A DNA stretch of 64,000 nucleotides from Comamonadaceae bacterium (GTDB taxonomy: Bacteria > Pseudomonadota > Gammaproteobacteria > Burkholderiales > Burkholderiaceae_C): contig CANEXF010000008.1 in NCBI GenBank assembly GCA_947443645.1, positions 62,001 through 126,000 of the forward strand. Reading direction: 5' to 3'. The notes under the pieces were generated by a model. That model was not told the DNA's origin. It worked only from the letters and a program-made list of their open reading frames with translations, and did not search any database. How positions within the stretch are numbered: position 1 is the first letter of the stretch; the number at the start of each line of letters is the position of its first letter. A program made the position numbers and the translations under genes. Positions 63,817-64,000 of the stretch are shown here, one piece after another.

Positions 63817-63904
63817 GGTCAAAAAGTTAGGGTGCACGAACGCAAGCGCAGCGGTCAGCGGCGACGCACTTAAAAGCGCCAAAGCAGTGATTTTAGGTTT
63901 TTAA

Positions 63905-63924
63905 CAGGCCGATTTACCGGCCTG
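63905..63924 (-). terminator. Terminator of the gene upstream of lysS
   Basis: CAGGCCG and CGGCCTG form a seven-base stem with a six-base loop, followed on the minus strand by TTAAAA. It lies just beyond the stop of the partial gene at the window's right edge, ahead of lysS. Confidence 0.5.
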
Positions 63925-63956
63925 CGAGTCACAGGCCCAGATTTATGCCCGGCAGT

Positions 63957-64000
63957 TCAGAGCGCAATCCCGGTGCGCTCCAGAATATCGCTGACCAGTT
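63957..64000 (-). CDS. Possible C-terminal end of an unknown gene
   Basis: On the minus strand a frame running in from the right edge reads LVSDILERTGIAL and stops at 63957-63959, with a terminator-like hairpin following. Thirteen residues are too few to name a family. The call rests on the hairpin placement. Confidence 0.3.
   Translation of the reverse strand, partial: LVSDILERTGIAL

Overview
The window looks like chromosomal DNA of a betaproteobacterium in Burkholderiales, most likely Comamonadaceae (Polaromonas/Rhodoferax-like). The basis is protein character (AlgZ/AlgR-type pair beside argH, Bug-type binding protein, betaproteobacterial HemX/HemY, RNase E and Era with long low-complexity extensions), high GC, and several short dispersed palindromic repeats. 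The species call is inference. No tRNA, rRNA, CRISPR array or complete insertion sequence was seen.

Layout. 1-5.2 kb: a QseB/QseC-like two-component pair (kinase cut by the left edge), argH, and a divergent LytS/LytTR-type pair. 5.4-11.8 kb: AI-2E-type permease, L,D-transpeptidase-like protein, ribosome hibernation factor, a broken beta/gamma-crystallin-like gene, a large lipoprotein, slyX and a small unknown. 11.8-18.2 kb: a DTW-domain enzyme, then an aromatic-degradation-like cluster (Bug, MarR regulator, FAD monooxygenase, DUF2783, VOC protein, fumarylacetoacetase) preceded by two identical palindromic operators. 18.2-20.7 kb: a lone ABC ATPase and small envelope or zinc-cluster proteins. 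20.8-28.3 kb: ppc, divergent from hemC-hemD-hemX-hemY. 28.3-37.6 kb: rne, rluC, a HAD phosphatase, a Rieske protein, sppA, a tetrapyrrole-methylase-like protein, maf and yceD. 37.8-45.9 kb: rpmF-plsX-fabH, a sialidase-like gene and a membrane protein, then fabD-fabG-acpP-fabF (lipid synthesis). 45.9-50.5 kb: rpoE-rseA-rseB-degP (envelope stress). 51-59.4 kb: lepA-lepB-DUF4845-rnc-era-recO-pdxJ-acpS-nagZ. 59.5-60 kb: a YgjP-like metallopeptidase. 60.2-62.2 kb: an integron relic. 62.3-63.8 kb: lysS.

The most unusual part is 60.2-62.2 kb: a decayed integron integrase that has lost its core and its catalytic tyrosine, a candidate attI, and three gene cassettes, each followed by an attC-like site. 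They encode a small membrane protein, an LprI/DUF1311-like secreted protein and a BrnT/BrnA toxin-antitoxin pair. A second theme is repeats lying in frame inside housekeeping genes. One expands the catalytic mobile loop of phosphoenolpyruvate carboxylase, one lies in hemD, and one forms the hydrophobic core of the RseB signal peptide.
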